Position numbers and translations under genes: made by a program. Shown in pieces: positions 62,561 to 64,000 of a DNA stretch of 64,000 nt (position 1 is the stretch's first letter; each line of letters begins with the position of its first letter). The notes below the pieces were generated by a model. It did no database searches. It worked only from the letters and a program-made list of their open reading frames with translations, and had not been told where the DNA came from. This DNA comes from Luzula sylvatica (taxonomy: Eukaryota > Streptophyta > Magnoliopsida > Poales > Juncaceae). The stretch lies in contig OX326961.1 in assembly GCA_946800325.1 (NCBI GenBank), forward strand, positions 51,130,793 through 51,194,792, read 5' to 3'.

Positions 62561-64000
62561 CTTGGTCCAGCCCGATATATTTCCTCTAGACTTATACATA
62601 TATATAGCAGGCCTTTATTTAAAATTCTAACTAACTATTATATGTCTTATTTTTGTAATTGGATAAACAATCCAAGTAATGGAGTGCATAATATAATAAT
62701 CACAACAAATTACAAATTTAATTCTCGTTGGTATCAAATAATACGATATGATTAATCTTTTCCATTCAATTCAAAAGGCATGACTTATTCGTACAAAATA
62801 AATAACACGCTTTATTCATGATGCAACTCAACATTTTGTGTTGTATAGCTTGATTCATGTGGATGTGATGAAATACAATTTAGTATTTCAAATATAAAAT
62901 CCATTCAAGTTCAACAATGAAAAGGTAGAACTGCATAACAAGAGATATTAGGGCAATTTTAGCCAACTGTAAGAAAAAAAAAAACATCATTTTCGTGAAC
63001 TACAAAAAATACACTCATCCATGAAAAAGCAAGGCTATAATGAAAAAAACACGAGAATCACATTTTCATGATCCAACTTTACAAGAAAAATAACAATTTT
63101 TTCATGATCTGAAACATCATGAGTCTAATTCGGACGTATTAAGTTATTTCTTCAAATTTCATAAAAAATAAGGTTATAATGAAAAATGAAATACTAGACC
63201 AATTAAATTCGAACGTATCACATGGAATATTCTTGACCAATAATAGACTATGGAACATAGCATAATTGAGATTGATTCAAACCCTTATGGAAGATCATGA
63301 ATCAAATCTTTTAAGTTTCGATGACAAAACTAGAAATAATTATTTAATTATTCTCTATATTCCCATTCAACTGGCAAAAATAATTCAAAAGTAACCTTCT
63401 TTGATATCCGGTTTCCTTTAACAAATTCAATGGTTAAACGTGAAACTGAACGGTATGTTTGTTTTAATCCGCGGTTTCGGTAATTAGTAGCTAGCATAAT
63501 CAAATTCCTTTGTACGGGCCAATTGCACTCGCTCTTGTTGTATATTATTATATTAATGATCTAGAATTCCCACCAAATCAAACTATATATTTTGTACTTA
63601 GGCCATAATAAGGCCTTGGTCCAGCCCAATATATTTCTCAGGTTTATACACATATAACAAGTCTTTATTTAAAATTTTAACCAAGTGTATAGTCATAAAT
63701 CAATGTTGTAAAAAACATCAAAAAGATATCGAAAAACGTTGTTACGGTGGAAGACCCTACCGTTTTTAGCAAAAACATTTCAAAAAATGATCAAACGTTT
63801 CTTTAATCTTGCATTTTTTTTTACCGAAAAACATTTTTAACCCATCTTACATATTGAATTATTTTTCTAATTATTTTGGGCCCGGTTTTTTTTTATTTTT
63901 GGATCAGTTATTTTCTATTTCACAGAGTCTCCGATTTAGTTCTTATTCATCTTCAGGACAATGGTAGGGATGCTCCTTCTTCAATTCTTCTTCGCGATTG
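62561..64000. other. Gene-free stretch with a third, diverged partial copy of block X
   Basis: At about 63170-63300 and 63480-63690 phrases such as ATGGAACATAGCATAA, TAGTAGCTAGC, TTCCCACCAAATCAAAC and AAGGCCTTGGTCCAGCCC repeat those at 61150-61240 and 62420-62640. These are more diverged than copies 1 and 2. No gene was recognised to the window end. Confidence 0.6.

Overview
This is eudicot plant nuclear DNA. It is strongly AT-rich. Its genes have GT-AG introns and plant-specific families: an R2R3-MYB regulator, a plant 2-oxoglutarate dioxygenase and a plastid NADP-malic enzyme. The rest is plant transposon debris: L1-type LINEs, a T-tailed tRNA-derived SINE, Copia remnants, and Mutator-, hAT-, Harbinger- and CACTA-type elements, plus many microsatellites. 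I cannot name the species.

Genes. Three intact host genes are supported exon by exon. (1) A MYB5/PH4-like R2R3-MYB lies at 14884-15952 (+): 2 exons, 286 aa. (2) A 2-oxoglutarate/Fe(II) dioxygenase of the Arabidopsis At1g35190 type lies at 27524-29594 (+): 11 exons, 327 aa. (3) A plastid NADP-malic enzyme (NADP-ME4 type) lies at 30665-35115 (-): 20 exons, 645 aa, with one GC-AG intron. Genes 2 and 3 converge, about 1.07 kb apart. Nothing shows that the three share a pathway.

Layout. 1-900: tandem array with long G runs. 900-1770: possible exon remnants and a foldback element inside (TA)n. 2.9-5.2 kb: a SINE, a 1.2 kb inverted repeat and a truncated LINE. 5.36-7 kb: a Mutator-like foldback element and a decayed Copia fragment. 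7.9-13.5 kb: tandem arrays, one split by a 3.67 kb foldback element that itself holds a LINE tail and a dispersed repeat. 13.5-19.9 kb: the MYB gene among four more foldback elements. 19957-26640: a full-length LINE with both ORFs open and near-identical target-site duplications. 27-35 kb: the two enzyme genes. 37.5-62.6 kb: an apparent tandem segmental duplication. The first unit is about 37.5-46.1 kb. The second, about 46.3-62.6 kb, is expanded by a Harbinger-like element, a CACTA-type element, a solo LTR and foldback elements. A third, partial and diverged copy follows at 63.1-63.7 kb.

The most notable feature is a family of short foldback elements, 10 independent insertions seen as 11 copies. 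They share their outermost ends (GGGAAATTATACC... and ...TATGCCCTC), have TTAATTAA-rich cores and make 9-bp target duplications, which is typical of Mutator-like elements. Most carry a stem sequence of their own. Two insertions can be compared with an empty or split site inside this same window. All coordinates and alignments were read by eye, without alignment software.
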